Below, piece by piece: positions 8,600 to 16,417 of a stretch of 64,000 nucleotides of DNA. This DNA is from Priestia abyssalis (GTDB lineage Bacteria > Bacillota > Bacilli > Bacillales > Bacillaceae_H). A program made the translations under genes and the position numbers. The number at the start of each line of letters is the position of its first letter. The stretch's first letter is position 1. A model generated the notes under the pieces. It was not told where the DNA came from and searched no databases. It worked only from the letters and a program-made list of their open reading frames with translations. Location of the stretch: assembly GCF_002019595.1 (NCBI RefSeq), contig NZ_KV917369.1:3240624-3304623 (forward strand), read 5' to 3'.

Positions 8600-9400
8600 T
8601 TACAAACCTTTCCAATCCGCAGGGCGTTTTTCTAAGAAAGAGCTCAACCCTTCTTTCGCATCTTCCGAACGGAATAATAAATTTTGCAACTCGCCTTCGT
8701 AGCGGATCGCTACATTTAATGGCATTTCTTTTCCATTCATGATGGACAACTTGATGTTTGATGTGGCGTAAGTTGCGCTATTTGCAATCTTTCTGGCATA
8801 TTCTAACGTTTTCGCTCTTGTTTCTGCTTGCGGGTACACTTTGTTTACAAGACCGATTTCTAATGCTTCCTGCGGTAATAGTGTGTCCCCTGTGATGTTC
8901 ATGTCCAATGCGCGAGAGAATCCTACAAGACGCGCCAAACGCTGCGTTCCGCCTGTCCCGGCTAACACACCAAGGGATACTTCAGGAAGCCCGATTTTTC
9001 CTGCTTCGTCTCCCATGAAGCGAAGATCACACCCAAGGGCCATTTCCAATCCGCCGCCCACTGTATGCCCTTCCAAGCAAGCGATGTAAATTTGCGGTGA
9101 ACGGGCCATCTTGTCCAATGTTTCGTTGCAGAATAAGCAGAACTGGGTTTTAAAGCGCGGCTCTGCTGCTTTTAAGAAGTTAATATCCGCACCCGCTGAG
9201 AAGAATTTCGGCATATCACTTACTAGCACGACGACTTTGATTTCCGGGTCGAAACGAATTTCATCGATGGCTGCATTCAAATCTTGATAGAATGCAAGGC
9301 TGTAAGAGTTGGTTTTGTTAACATGAAGATGGATTTCAGCCACCCCATTATCCTTTACGATGCTTAAGTTTTGTTTTTTAGTTGTCGTTGCAGTTGTCAT
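8600..9400 (-). CDS. Enoyl-CoA hydratase/isomerase, copy 2 of 3
   Basis: A 266-residue crotonase-family protein with the same catalytic segments as copy 1 (GGGLEMALGCD with the first Glu, GLPEVSLG with the second). From residue 13 to the C-terminus its protein sequence appears identical to copy 3 at 16418-17218, 7 kb away, although the DNA differs at scattered silent positions. Its start context (GAGGAGGAATTTTTA before ATG) is the same as that of copy 1. This mosaic pattern, with the promoter and N-terminus like copy 1 and the body like copy 3, suggests gene conversion among the three paralogues. It is downstream of the oxygenase operon and separated from the preceding hydratase gene by an R1 repeat. 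The biochemical step is not determined by sequence. Confidence 0.88.
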   Translation of the reverse strand: MTTATTTKKQNLSIVKDNGVAEIHLHVNKTNSYSLAFYQDLNAAIDEIRFDPEIKVVVLVSDMPKFFSAGADINFLKAAEPRFKTQFCLFCNETLDKMARSPQIYIACLEGHTVGGGLEMALGCDLRFMGDEAGKIGLPEVSLGVLAGTGGTQRLARLVGFSRALDMNITGDTLLPQEALEIGLVNKVYPQAETRAKTLEYARKIANSATYATSNIKLSIMNGKEMPLNVAIRYEGELQNLLFRSEDAKEGLSSFLEKRPADWKGL

Positions 9401-9471
9401 TAAAAATTCCTCCTCTATTATCTTTATAATAATTGTTATAACCGCCTCAATAATGTTAACTATATAAATTC

Positions 9472-9655
9472 CACTTAATAACTCGACACATCTTCATTCC
9501 ATTAAGAAGCATTTACAATGGGTGATCCAGACAACTTGAATTCGCCCTCAAGGGTTCACCTATGCGGATGGCGCCAACCCCGCAAGGGGGGTGTCAGCCG
9601 CTTAGGTCTAGAAAATTTGACATGGTTGCTCTTTGACCATATTGAATTTTCTAGA
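9472..9655 (+). repeat. Dispersed paired-hairpin repeat R1, copy a
   Basis: About 185 bp lying between two minus-strand hydratase genes. A CTTGAATT...AAGGGTTCACCTA box is followed by hairpin A (9564-9601, apex CCCCGCAAGGGG, that is a GCAA tetraloop on a C/G stem) and hairpin B (9607-9655, apical loop around GCTCTTTG). Nearly the same 185 bp recurs at 16119-16300 and a degenerate form at 40294-40427. The same architecture with unrelated stem sequences recurs at 44648-44770 and 59045-59167. The outer stem of hairpin A is imperfect in this copy. Confidence 0.75.
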
Positions 9656-9665
9656 TGGATATATA

Positions 9666-10442
9666 TTATGAGTAGTTAGGTTGCCGCTTTTCTCCAAATG
9701 CAGCCAAACCTTCCAATCGATCAGAATGTGTGATGGTTTTCTTATAAGCTTCCCATTCCTTTTCCAGTCCTTGCTTCAATTGATTTTGGGCAAAGCTGTC
9801 AACTGCCTGTTTCGCTAATCGTATAGAGTTTGAAGAATTTTTTGCAATGTCCTCCGCTATTTTAAGCGCTTTCATTTCTGATTTACCCATCGGACAAATT
9901 TCTTCAACTAACCCTGCTTCAAGTGCTTCCTTTGCGTTTAATTTGGCTGCTGTATAAATCATTTTTTTGGCTTTTCCTATTCCAATTAGTTGGGGAAGTC
10001 GCTGGGTACCGCCCGCCCCCGGAATAATTCCCCACGAAACTTCCGTCAAGCCGATAAGTGCATCCTCTTCCATCACCCTTAGGTCACAAGAGAGTGCAAG
10101 TTCACATCCTCCTCCTAAAGCTAGTCCTTTTATTGCAGCGATGGTCGGCATAGGTAAAGCGGCAATTTCATTAAATGTTTCCCTTAACAATCCTACATAT
10201 GATACAATTTCCTGCTCATTCATCGTTTGCCTTTCTTTTAAATCTGCCCCTGCACAAAATGCTTTGCTTTCACCCGCCGTAAAAATGACTGCACTGAGAT
10301 TCTGATCGTGTTGTAAGCGCTTTACCTCATCAGCTAAATCTCGAACCAAAAATTCGCTCAGCGCGTTGGCGCGAGCAGGATTGTTAAGCTTTACAATCCC
10401 AATATGATCCTGAATTTCAACAATAACTCCTTTAGAAGACAT
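9666..10442 (-). CDS. Enoyl-CoA hydratase/isomerase (PaaF/PaaG-like)
   Basis: A 258-residue crotonase-fold enzyme, only distantly similar to the three repeated copies. Visible motifs are FCAGADLKERQ (oxyanion loop), LALGGGCELALSCDLRV (first catalytic Glu) and IGLTEVSWGIIPGAGGTQRLP (second Glu), so hydratase chemistry is likely. It starts 9 bp after the stop codon of the paaC-like gene and is therefore the fifth gene of the oxygenase operon. In canonical paa clusters a hydratase and an isomerase of this family act directly after the epoxidase (PaaG isomerising the epoxide to an oxepin, PaaF hydrating dehydroadipyl-CoA). The position argues for one of these roles; which one cannot be decided here. 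Confidence 0.85.
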   Translation of the reverse strand: MSSKGVIVEIQDHIGIVKLNNPARANALSEFLVRDLADEVKRLQHDQNLSAVIFTAGESKAFCAGADLKERQTMNEQEIVSYVGLLRETFNEIAALPMPTIAAIKGLALGGGCELALSCDLRVMEEDALIGLTEVSWGIIPGAGGTQRLPQLIGIGKAKKMIYTAAKLNAKEALEAGLVEEICPMGKSEMKALKIAEDIAKNSSNSIRLAKQAVDSFAQNQLKQGLEKEWEAYKKTITHSDRLEGLAAFGEKRQPNYS

Positions 10443-10451
10443 GCTAATGAC

Positions 10452-11102
10452 TCACTCCACACTAACAAGATTTTGAATATTCAACTCTCTTAATCGCTCG
10501 TGAAATTTACTGGATAGTTGTGAATCTCTTAAAATATAACCTTCGTCCATAAGCTCCGCTGTTTGTTCAACAGACTTTAGCCACGCTTCCGCTTGAGGAA
10601 TGACTTGATCTAAAGATTCTCTAAACTTCCTCGGAACCGCACCTTGATCTTTCAGCAGCTGCTGCGCCCAATGCCTGGAATAAACAATGTGCTCTTTCTG
10701 TTCTCTGATCAGCTTGTGAACACGTGCTGCTACTTTGGAATGGCTGGAATCAAGTATGGATTTTAACACTGCATCTACAGCGGTATTCACTGTATATGCA
10801 GCAGCGATAAGTGAAATCCAATCATGAACATCTACTGCACCTTGAAAAGCTTTTCCAGTCTGGCTCCCGATTTCCGGCTTTTTTCCTGTCAACTCTTTCA
10901 AATCAAAAACCCAGTTATAGAGTAATCTTGCATGACCCAATTCTCCTTGAGCCATGGCAATGGCAGCAAGAGTTGCTTCCAGATTCGGCCCGCTAACTCC
11001 AATTTCAACTAAACGATCGCCAAGTACATATTTGTTATCTGCAATCGTTTCAACAAGTTCAATAAATGACTTTACACCCGCTGTCTGTCCCCCCATCTTC
11101 AT
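10452..11102 (-). CDS. paaC: PaaC-like subunit of an aryl-CoA oxygenase
   Basis: A 216-residue ferritin-like helical protein of the PaaA/PaaC family. In the E. coli phenylacetyl-CoA epoxidase PaaC is the structural partner of the diiron subunit PaaA. Recognisable segments are NKYVLGDRLVEIGVSGPNLE, AMAQGELGHARLLYNW and a later RKFRESLDQVIPQAEAWL. The protein is about 30 residues shorter than E. coli PaaC (248) and similarity is modest. ATG at 11100-11102 overlaps the TGA of the paaB-like gene (TGATG), a sign of coupled translation. Operon order is A-D-B-C. Assignment as PaaC rests on family resemblance plus position. Confidence 0.8.
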   Translation of the reverse strand: MKMGGQTAGVKSFIELVETIADNKYVLGDRLVEIGVSGPNLEATLAAIAMAQGELGHARLLYNWVFDLKELTGKKPEIGSQTGKAFQGAVDVHDWISLIAAAYTVNTAVDAVLKSILDSSHSKVAARVHKLIREQKEHIVYSRHWAQQLLKDQGAVPRKFRESLDQVIPQAEAWLKSVEQTAELMDEGYILRDSQLSSKFHERLRELNIQNLVSVE

Positions 11103-11332
11103 CAAGCTCCTTCCTTTGCAAATAACCCTTCAGGCTTTCTTACCCAATTTAAGTGATTCCTTTGAACAACACACATTTCAACCCAGTCTTCTTCATCGTA
11201 AGTGAATGTTGCATATACTGTTGCTAACTCCTCTGTCTCCGCTTCGACTGTACCGATATGCGTTAAATTATCTCCGCGTTTAATGCGGGTAAAAATATCA
11301 AAGGTCAATCGTTTTTCATTTTGTACACTCAT
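11102..11332 (-). CDS. paaB: PaaB-like subunit of an aryl-CoA oxygenase
   Basis: A 76-residue protein with the PaaB pattern: FDIFTRIKRGDNLTHIGTVE near the start, then ATVYATFTYDEEDWVEMCVV and a final WVRKPEGLF. PaaB is the small non-catalytic subunit that bridges PaaA/PaaC heterodimers in the phenylacetyl-CoA epoxidase. It is shorter than the E. coli protein (95). The ATG at 11330-11332 overlaps the TGA of the upstream paaD-like gene by four bases (ATGA) and follows a GGGGGG-type ribosome binding site about 10 nt away, inside the upstream gene. The stop overlaps the paaC start. The tight coupling implies a stoichiometric complex. Confidence 0.82.
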   Translation of the reverse strand: MSVQNEKRLTFDIFTRIKRGDNLTHIGTVEAETEELATVYATFTYDEEDWVEMCVVQRNHLNWVRKPEGLFAKEGA

Positions 11333-11658
11333 CGTGAACTTACCCCCCAATGCTTCATTTTCTCGCGGGCCTCCGGACTTAGACGTTCCACTGTCCATGG
11401 CGGATCCCAGACGACTTGAATATTAACTGCTGTCACCTCCGGCTCTTGCAGCAGCCGGTTTTCAATATCGCCTTGAATCCATTCCACACAGGCACAACCA
11501 ACTGCCGTAAAAGTCATCGTAACATTGATAACGCCTTTATTTTCTTGAATCTCATAGATAAGTCCCATATCGACAACACTGATCGGAAACTCTGGATCCA
11601 TAACCTCTCTTAAAGCATCCCAGTACTTTTGTACGCTTGAAATAACTGTTTCCATCAT
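11329..11658 (-). CDS. PaaD N-terminal half: DUF59/MIP18 protein lacking the cysteine-rich domain
   Basis: A 109-residue DUF59 (MIP18-like) protein, implicated in iron or iron-sulphur delivery. DPEFPISVVDMGLIYEI, the TFTAVGCACVEWI cysteine loop and VVWDPPWTVERLSPEAREKMKHWGV match the first two thirds of PaaD, which E. coli needs for epoxidase maturation. Canonical PaaD is about 165 residues and ends in a four-cysteine zinc-ribbon-like domain. This protein stops right after the HWGV segment, so that domain is missing. A separate 57-residue gene at 21639-21812 looks like the missing part. The gene overlaps paaA upstream (ATGATG) and paaB downstream (ATGA). The short form could be native rather than a truncation, because the reading frame ends cleanly within a well-ordered operon. 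Confidence 0.85.
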   Translation of the reverse strand: MMETVISSVQKYWDALREVMDPEFPISVVDMGLIYEIQENKGVINVTMTFTAVGCACVEWIQGDIENRLLQEPEVTAVNIQVVWDPPWTVERLSPEAREKMKHWGVSSR

Positions 11659-12590
11659 CCCACCTCTTTTCGTAATTCTTCTAGTTGTAAAGCTCCTTTT
11701 TGTATTCTCTCAACAAACTGCTTGTTTTGAGGACCGCGTTTTTTGAAGCGTTGAATGACATTTTCCCAAGTATCTGGTTGATCAAATAGCCATTTTTTAT
11801 TTTCGATATCAAATTTACATGGGAAAGGAACATTAATGACGAATCTTTCTAATTTTTCATCGTAATGTGCTGGTACTTTTACTCCGATGGTTTCACAGAA
11901 AGGTACGGCTGTAGAAAGCCATTTCTGACGAAGTTCGTCATTCGTTCTGCCTTTTAATTTATATTCCAACTGCTGGGAACGGCTCTTTAGATTATCCTCT
12001 ACACCGAAGAACTCCAATGCCATTAGAAACATCCAATCAACAGCGCGTTGAACTTCCTCTCTCAACTCCGGTTTTTCCATCGCAGATTTCATGATGATTT
12101 CACCATTTCGCAGGTGAAACAACTCTTCCTTGTCTACTTTAAGCAATGCCCTTCTCCAAGGACCGTATGAAGTATGCTCACCGGCATCTCCTAACAACGT
12201 ATATCCAGCCCGGTCAAATAAAGCATTGAAAACACCTAATTCAATCCAGTTTGATAATTCAAAATCAAATGCATAAGGGTTTTTCCAGCGGTTTGGAGCA
12301 CGGTTATATAACAACTCCTCTGTATCTTCTCCTAAGTCTTTTAATAAACGATAGGCAATATGAGCGTGCCCGATTTCATCTTGCATGATCGCTAAAGCTG
12401 TAATCTTGTTGTTTAATGTAGGAGCTTGATCATAAACCGTCAATAATGGGGGAACACTTAGCAGTTCCGTATCCCCAACAATCACCAGCGTCTGTTTCAG
12501 CGCTTTGAGATACTCTTCATTCATATCCTCTAAACCTTCAACCATAAAACCTTTATTCACCTTTTCTTTTAAAAGTGTTGAACTTTCCAT
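11655..12590 (-). CDS. paaA: PaaA-like catalytic subunit of a diiron aryl-CoA oxygenase
   Basis: A 311-residue ferritin-like protein of the PaaA family, whose E. coli member carries the diiron centre that epoxidises phenylacetyl-CoA. The iron-ligand helices are visible as MQDEIGHAHIAYRLLKDLG and LKVDKEELFHLRNGE (E..H pairs), with TSYGPWRRALLK between them and ELRQKWLSTAVPFCETIGV later. The N-terminus reads EDMNEEYLKALKQ where canonical PaaA has a WMPxEYRK motif, and several conserved stretches around the substrate pocket differ. It is therefore a divergent member and may act on another CoA ester such as benzoyl-CoA. It is first in the A-D-B-C operon, with a conserved regulatory block 29-70 bp upstream. 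No PaaE-type flavin/ferredoxin reductase was found in this window, so the electron donor is unidentified. Confidence 0.82.
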   Translation of the reverse strand: MESSTLLKEKVNKGFMVEGLEDMNEEYLKALKQTLVIVGDTELLSVPPLLTVYDQAPTLNNKITALAIMQDEIGHAHIAYRLLKDLGEDTEELLYNRAPNRWKNPYAFDFELSNWIELGVFNALFDRAGYTLLGDAGEHTSYGPWRRALLKVDKEELFHLRNGEIIMKSAMEKPELREEVQRAVDWMFLMALEFFGVEDNLKSRSQQLEYKLKGRTNDELRQKWLSTAVPFCETIGVKVPAHYDEKLERFVINVPFPCKFDIENKKWLFDQPDTWENVIQRFKKRGPQNKQFVERIQKGALQLEELRKEVG

Positions 12591-12618
12591 CTTTCCACCT
12601 CTTTTTCCATTGTATTTG

Positions 12619-12660
12619 TATTATGTTTTTTAAATCATCGTTTCTATAACATAATATTAA
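12619..12660 (-). promoter_or_regulatory. Shared 42-bp regulatory block upstream of the paaA-like operon
   Basis: This block aligns without gaps to 21866-21907 at 35 of 42 positions and to 17239-17280 at about 32 of 42. The common core is ATCGTT, then seven bases, then CATAATA. It ends 29 bp from the paaA start codon, so it covers the expected promoter. The recurrence in front of three aromatic genes or operons on the same strand indicates a common operator/promoter. The binding protein could be PaaX or a TetR-type regulator not encoded here. Confidence 0.5.
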
Positions 12661-12982
12661 ATGACTGCATTATCGCTGTCAATATTTAAATAATAAAAAT
12701 TCAAACAATTTTTACAAATCCTCTCCCAGGATAAAATTACAGATAACCACATGAGATCTGAATATATATCCGAGATAACTAAAAACACTGTAAAATCAAG
12801 GATTCTTCAGAATTCATTTAGAAATTCGAATCTCATTTCACCTTATTCTTGAATATGAAAAAAATATGCAGCAACATTAAAAAACGATCATTAACATCTT
12901 TATGAGATAGATAAACCACCCTTAATACCACCAAAAAATATAAACGTATTCAAAACGGTCGTAATAATTGCATAAAATAAAA

Positions 12983-13008
12983 GAGCGTATAGCAAACGCT
13001 ATACGCTC
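12983..13008 (-). terminator. Rho-independent terminator of the MBL/hydratase operon
   Basis: GAGCGTATAGC and GCTATACGCTC form a perfect 11-bp stem around a 4-nt loop. On the minus strand it is followed by TTTTATTTTAT, so it terminates transcription coming from the MBL hydrolase gene. The remainder of 12661-13130 has no gene; AACGGTCGTAAT at 12954-12965 resembles the motifs at 4445 and 22083. Confidence 0.85.
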
Positions 13009-13130
13009 GTGTGAATTATTATTTTTCCCCTCATTAACAGACAGTAAGGCTCCCGCTTCAACACTTAGCGCAATCAAAAAAGTTAAGTGAGGGATAACTG
13101 CTCGAAGCTAACTGCGGCTCTCTTTTTAAG

Positions 13131-14114
13131 CTAGACCATGCATAAGTTAGGCTGGTATTGTATAATTTCCCCATTCGTTATCTTTACAAGTTTTTCGGTT
13201 GAGACAAGAAATTCTAAATGAGCTAAAGTTTCAGCCATGGCAAATCTCCATTGATGAGGAGTTAAGTTTTTATGGCCAAAAACCCCCTCGGCAACTTGAT
13301 AAGCCGTTTGACCTTCTTTGACAAGGGCAAACATTTGGTCCAATCTATTTTCGTGATGAAGAATAATGTCATCAATTCTTTTAGAAAGGTAACGAATGAT
13401 GCCTCCGTGGGCCGGAAGAGTCATATGTACATCGAGGGAACCCACTTTATTTAAGGAATCGAAATAGTCTCGCAGCGGATTTGAACGGCATCCGGGCCAT
13501 AAACTAATATTAGGGGTAATCTTATCTAAAACATGATCTGCCGCTAATAAAAGCTGTTTTTCCGGTTGATAAAAACAGATTAATCCATCACTATGCCCCG
13601 GTGTTGGAATAACCTTCCATACCCACCCACCTAACGTGACTTCCTGATCATTTAATACAGTTAGACTGGGCAAAGGAAGAACATGTTTCTTTAATTTCTC
13701 CATGTGCTCCTCGATTTGATCCGCCAAATCTTCCGGCACTCCATTTTGTTTGCACATGACAGCAATGTGACTGGCCTGCTTACTGTCGTCATCTCCCCAA
13801 ACACGGTTAACCATTGCAAAATCTTCAGCACTAATAAATACTGGGGCACCCGTTACCTCTTGCATCCACCCGGCCAATCCGAAATGATCAGGGTGAAAGT
13901 GGGTTATATAAATAGAACGAATCTCCTTCGGGTCCAATGATAAATAAGAAAACGCCTGATTCCACGCTTCTACTGCCTCCGGATAATGGAAACCTGCATC
14001 CACCACGCTCCAACCGTCCTTTTCTTTAAAAAGATAACAGTAAACATATTTCATTGGAAAAGGGACCGGTATAGGAACCCGATAAATGTTCTCCTCTATA
14101 TGCTGAATATCCAA
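13131..14114 (-). CDS. Metallo-beta-lactamase-fold hydrolase
   Basis: A 327-residue MBL-fold protein. The zinc-binding motif THFHPDHFG lies near residue 70, followed by PTPGHSDG, LLAADHVL and LPAHGG, so both metal sites look complete. The C-terminal region after residue 220 is helical and resembles the LACTB2-like group of MBL hydrolases, which cleave thioesters, lactones or nucleic acids. Within an aromatic-CoA cluster a thioesterase or lactonase role is plausible but not shown. The start is a TTG at 14112-14114 behind GGAGGGCGG. It follows the dienoyl-CoA-hydratase-like gene by 13 bp and is clearly in the same transcription unit, closed by the terminator at 12983-13008. Confidence 0.75.
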   Translation of the reverse strand: MDIQHIEENIYRVPIPVPFPMKYVYCYLFKEKDGWSVVDAGFHYPEAVEAWNQAFSYLSLDPKEIRSIYITHFHPDHFGLAGWMQEVTGAPVFISAEDFAMVNRVWGDDDSKQASHIAVMCKQNGVPEDLADQIEEHMEKLKKHVLPLPSLTVLNDQEVTLGGWVWKVIPTPGHSDGLICFYQPEKQLLLAADHVLDKITPNISLWPGCRSNPLRDYFDSLNKVGSLDVHMTLPAHGGIIRYLSKRIDDIILHHENRLDQMFALVKEGQTAYQVAEGVFGHKNLTPHQWRFAMAETLAHLEFLVSTEKLVKITNGEIIQYQPNLCMV

Positions 14115-14127
14115 AATAACCGCCCTC

Positions 14128-14901
14128 CTACGAATTTTTCCAGACCGGTTCTCTTTTTTCTACAAAGGAATGGAGACCTTCTTGAGCGTCATTAGACGGA
14201 ATCAAATCCCGAAAATAAATCTGCTCCACTTTTCCAATTGAGGAAGCAAAGCTGGAAGCCATCGCTTCACGGACAGCTTTCCTTGTTAAAGAAAGTGCTA
14301 AAGCGCTTTTATTTTTCAAATTGCTTACTAACTGTTGGAGAACTGATTCCAAGTCTTCCGGCGAAACGACGCGATTGACAAAACCCCATTCATACGCTTT
14401 TCGGGCGTCAATCGTTTCTCCTGTTAGGAGTAATTCCATCGTTCTATTAAAGCCGGTCAACCAAGGGAACGTCACAATCGAAACAGGAGGGAAAAGCCCT
14501 AGATTGATTTCAGGCTGCCCAAATTTAGCCTTTTCCGTTGCATACACGATATCACAGAAAGTCGCCAATTCACACCCGCCGCCAAGAGCCGCTCCTTCAA
14601 CAACCGCAATAGTCGGACAAGGAATTTCGATCAGAAGGTGAAACATTTTATGAAAAGCATGGAGCATGGGTTCTGCTTTATCTCCCATATGATCTTCTAC
14701 AGAAGCCCCCGCAGAAAACGCTTTTCCTTCAGCACGAATCACTAAAGCATGCAAATTTCTATGACTGCGGATACTAAAAAGGGCATCTGAAATCTCCTCC
14801 ATCATTTGAATATTCATAACATTCACTGGAGGACGGTTTAAAGTAAGATGAGCAATTCCTTCTTCCACATAAAAATTTATGGTTTCATAGTTGCTGTTCA
14901 T
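14128..14901 (-). CDS. Crotonase-fold enzyme resembling cyclohexa-1,5-diene-1-carbonyl-CoA hydratase
   Basis: A 257-residue crotonase-family protein. The segments LNRPPVNVMNIQMM, AEGKAFSAGASVEDHMGDK and AFHKMFHLL recall dienoyl-CoA hydratases (Dch) of benzoyl-CoA degradation, as do AALGGGCELATFCDIVYATE and KFGQPEINLGLFPPVS. Those enzymes have an SAGVDVxDHxPDK loop and a GQPEIxLGVFPP motif. Both catalytic glutamates are present. Aerobic bacteria also carry Dch-like crotonases of unknown substrate, so this is resemblance only. It forms an operon with the MBL hydrolase downstream and lies about 80 bp after the PaaX copy 2 gene. The ATG at 14899-14901 follows AAAGGGGAAAC. It strengthens the case that the island handles benzoyl-CoA-like compounds. 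Confidence 0.7.
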   Translation of the reverse strand: MNSNYETINFYVEEGIAHLTLNRPPVNVMNIQMMEEISDALFSIRSHRNLHALVIRAEGKAFSAGASVEDHMGDKAEPMLHAFHKMFHLLIEIPCPTIAVVEGAALGGGCELATFCDIVYATEKAKFGQPEINLGLFPPVSIVTFPWLTGFNRTMELLLTGETIDARKAYEWGFVNRVVSPEDLESVLQQLVSNLKNKSALALSLTRKAVREAMASSFASSIGKVEQIYFRDLIPSNDAQEGLHSFVEKREPVWKNS

Positions 14902-14983
14902 ATGTTTCCCCTTTCTCCCTACTCTTTTTCTTTTTTCACTCCACTACGTTCTTCTCCCCTTCAACAAGCATCGGACCTAACGT

Positions 14984-15859
14984 TTAAACAATGGAGATAA
15001 AAGGATTAATGGCCCGATCTCTATTGGAAACATACTCACTGTCAGGGGCTTGTTCAAACAATGTTTCAAAATACCTGATGGCTGGCACAGCTAATAGCTG
15101 ATGAACATTGAAAAATAATTCTCTTGCTTTCGATCCGCTCCAATCCGCCGGAAGGAGATCTGTAGGAAAATCAGGGTCTAAGAATAAAAATTTCCGATAT
15201 TCATGAACAAGAATTGTCCGTTCTATAAAGCACTCTTCGTCTGTCAAAGTATTATTCCAGGCCCGTTCCTTTAAATCTTCAAACTTTTTACGATAATCTT
15301 CAATAAAAACATCGTATTCTTTTGCTATCTCAGGCAAATTCCATCCTTTTTCAATAATGGATTGATTATCATGCGAGACAATGGAACTGGATGTAAAGAG
15401 AATAATATAATCTTCTAAATGATACTCTTTTATTAATTCCATAATCTGTTTTTCCATCGGGTTGGGGCTTGCCCATGTACTGTTGGAAATCATGCCAAAT
15501 CCTGTCCAGCTTAATTCCTTACGAATTTGATTCCTCAATTCCCGCTTCTCCTCCGGAACCGAATAAGTCAAAATTCGCCAATAGCCATCCCATTTAAAAT
15601 TCCGAATAGAGTATACCCTTGAGACCCCATCCAGCATGCTTCTTTTCCCTTTATTAGTTAGAGAGTAATAGCTCTTATTTCCAATTTTCCTCACTTTAAG
15701 AAAGTCTTGCTGCACCATCCGAAGGGTGGCCCCTCTAATGGAGGATTCCGAAATCCCAAAATGGGACATCATCCGAATTAAACTCCCAATCCACACCTCC
15801 TCACCATAATGTTGAATATACTCGCCATAAAGTGTAAACATCAGTGATCTTGGTTTCAT
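14984..15859 (-). CDS. PaaX-family transcriptional regulator (copy 2)
   Basis: About 291 residues with PaaX hallmarks: PRSLMFTLYGEYIQHYGEEV, the helix SSIRGATLRMVQQDF, then WRILTYSVPEEKRELRNQIR and a C-terminal HEYRKFLFLDPDFP followed by PADWSGSKA. It differs from copy 1 throughout, so it is an old paralogue rather than a recent duplicate. It lies immediately upstream of the Dch-like/MBL operon on the same strand and next to the hydratase copy 3 transcription unit. The ATG at 15857-15859 follows AGGTGG; a GTG three codons earlier is an alternative. It may sense the aryl-CoA formed by the ligase, by analogy with PaaX and phenylacetyl-CoA. Confidence 0.83.
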   Translation of the reverse strand: MKPRSLMFTLYGEYIQHYGEEVWIGSLIRMMSHFGISESSIRGATLRMVQQDFLKVRKIGNKSYYSLTNKGKRSMLDGVSRVYSIRNFKWDGYWRILTYSVPEEKRELRNQIRKELSWTGFGMISNSTWASPNPMEKQIMELIKEYHLEDYIILFTSSSIVSHDNQSIIEKGWNLPEIAKEYDVFIEDYRKKFEDLKERAWNNTLTDEECFIERTILVHEYRKFLFLDPDFPTDLLPADWSGSKARELFFNVHQLLAVPAIRYFETLFEQAPDSEYVSNRDRAINPFISIV

Positions 15860-16081
15860 TTTTTCCACCTATCTTACTTTCCAAGTTTTCTCCTATTATC
15901 ACCGATTGGAATAAAACTTTACAAGCTTTTTCTCTTTCACACATATGGAGAGAACAGAAATTCAATATGTCTAATCAAAAATTGCGAGTGATCCCATAAG
16001 TTCGAGATAGACAGCTAGAATCGTCTTTATCCTGCATTAACCAGGCAAATAAGCCCCCTAAAGATAAACGTTTTCTCGATT

Positions 16082-16391
16082 TAAAGGACCCGGCAGGAAA
16101 TCCTTCATCTATCTATTTCACTTAATAACTCGACACATCTTCATTCAATCAAGAGGCATCACAATCGGGGATCCATACAACTTGAATTCGCCCTCAAGGG
16201 TTTACCTAAGCGGATGGCGCCAACCCCGCAAGGGGGGTGCCATCCGCTTAGGTCTAGAAAATTGGACATGGCCGTTCTTTGGTCATGTCCAATTTTCTAA
16301 ATCGATTTATATAGTTGGATTTCTTGCACCGGGTCCCTTCAGGGGGACGACTTAAAAGATATGGTTTTCTACCTTTTAGATCATCCCCTTA
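16082..16391 (+). repeat. R2 repeat interrupted by an R1 element
   Basis: The left arm AAAGGACCCGGCAGGAAATCC (16083-16103) and the right arm GGATTTCTTGCACCGGGTCCCTT (16318-16340) are complementary halves of R2 hairpin 1. They are separated by an intact R1 element (16119-16300). R2 hairpin 2 follows at 16341-16391, with CGACTTAAAAG and CTTTTAGATCATCCCC. In uninterrupted R2 copies the hairpin-1 loop is about 30 bases. The remaining intergenic sequence 15869-16081 holds no gene. Confidence 0.7.
16119..16300 (+). repeat. Dispersed paired-hairpin repeat R1, copy b (nested in R2)
   Basis: Close relative of 9472-9655. The box CTTGAATTCGCCCTCAAGGG is followed by hairpin A (16208-16250, perfect outer stem TAAGCGGATGGC/GCCATCCGCTTA, apex with CCCCGCAAGGGG) and hairpin B (16255-16300, stem TAGAAAATTGGACATG, loop GTTCTTTG). 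Both hairpins are better paired than in copy a. Confidence 0.75.
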
Positions 16392-16417
16392 TTCACAAAA
16401 TCGAACGCTACTTTCCC

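Noticed and set aside
9472-16300. R1 copies as part of the hydratase duplication units
   Set aside because: R1 lies upstream of hydratase copy 2 but downstream of copy 3, and copy 1 has none, so the repeat and the gene duplications are independent.
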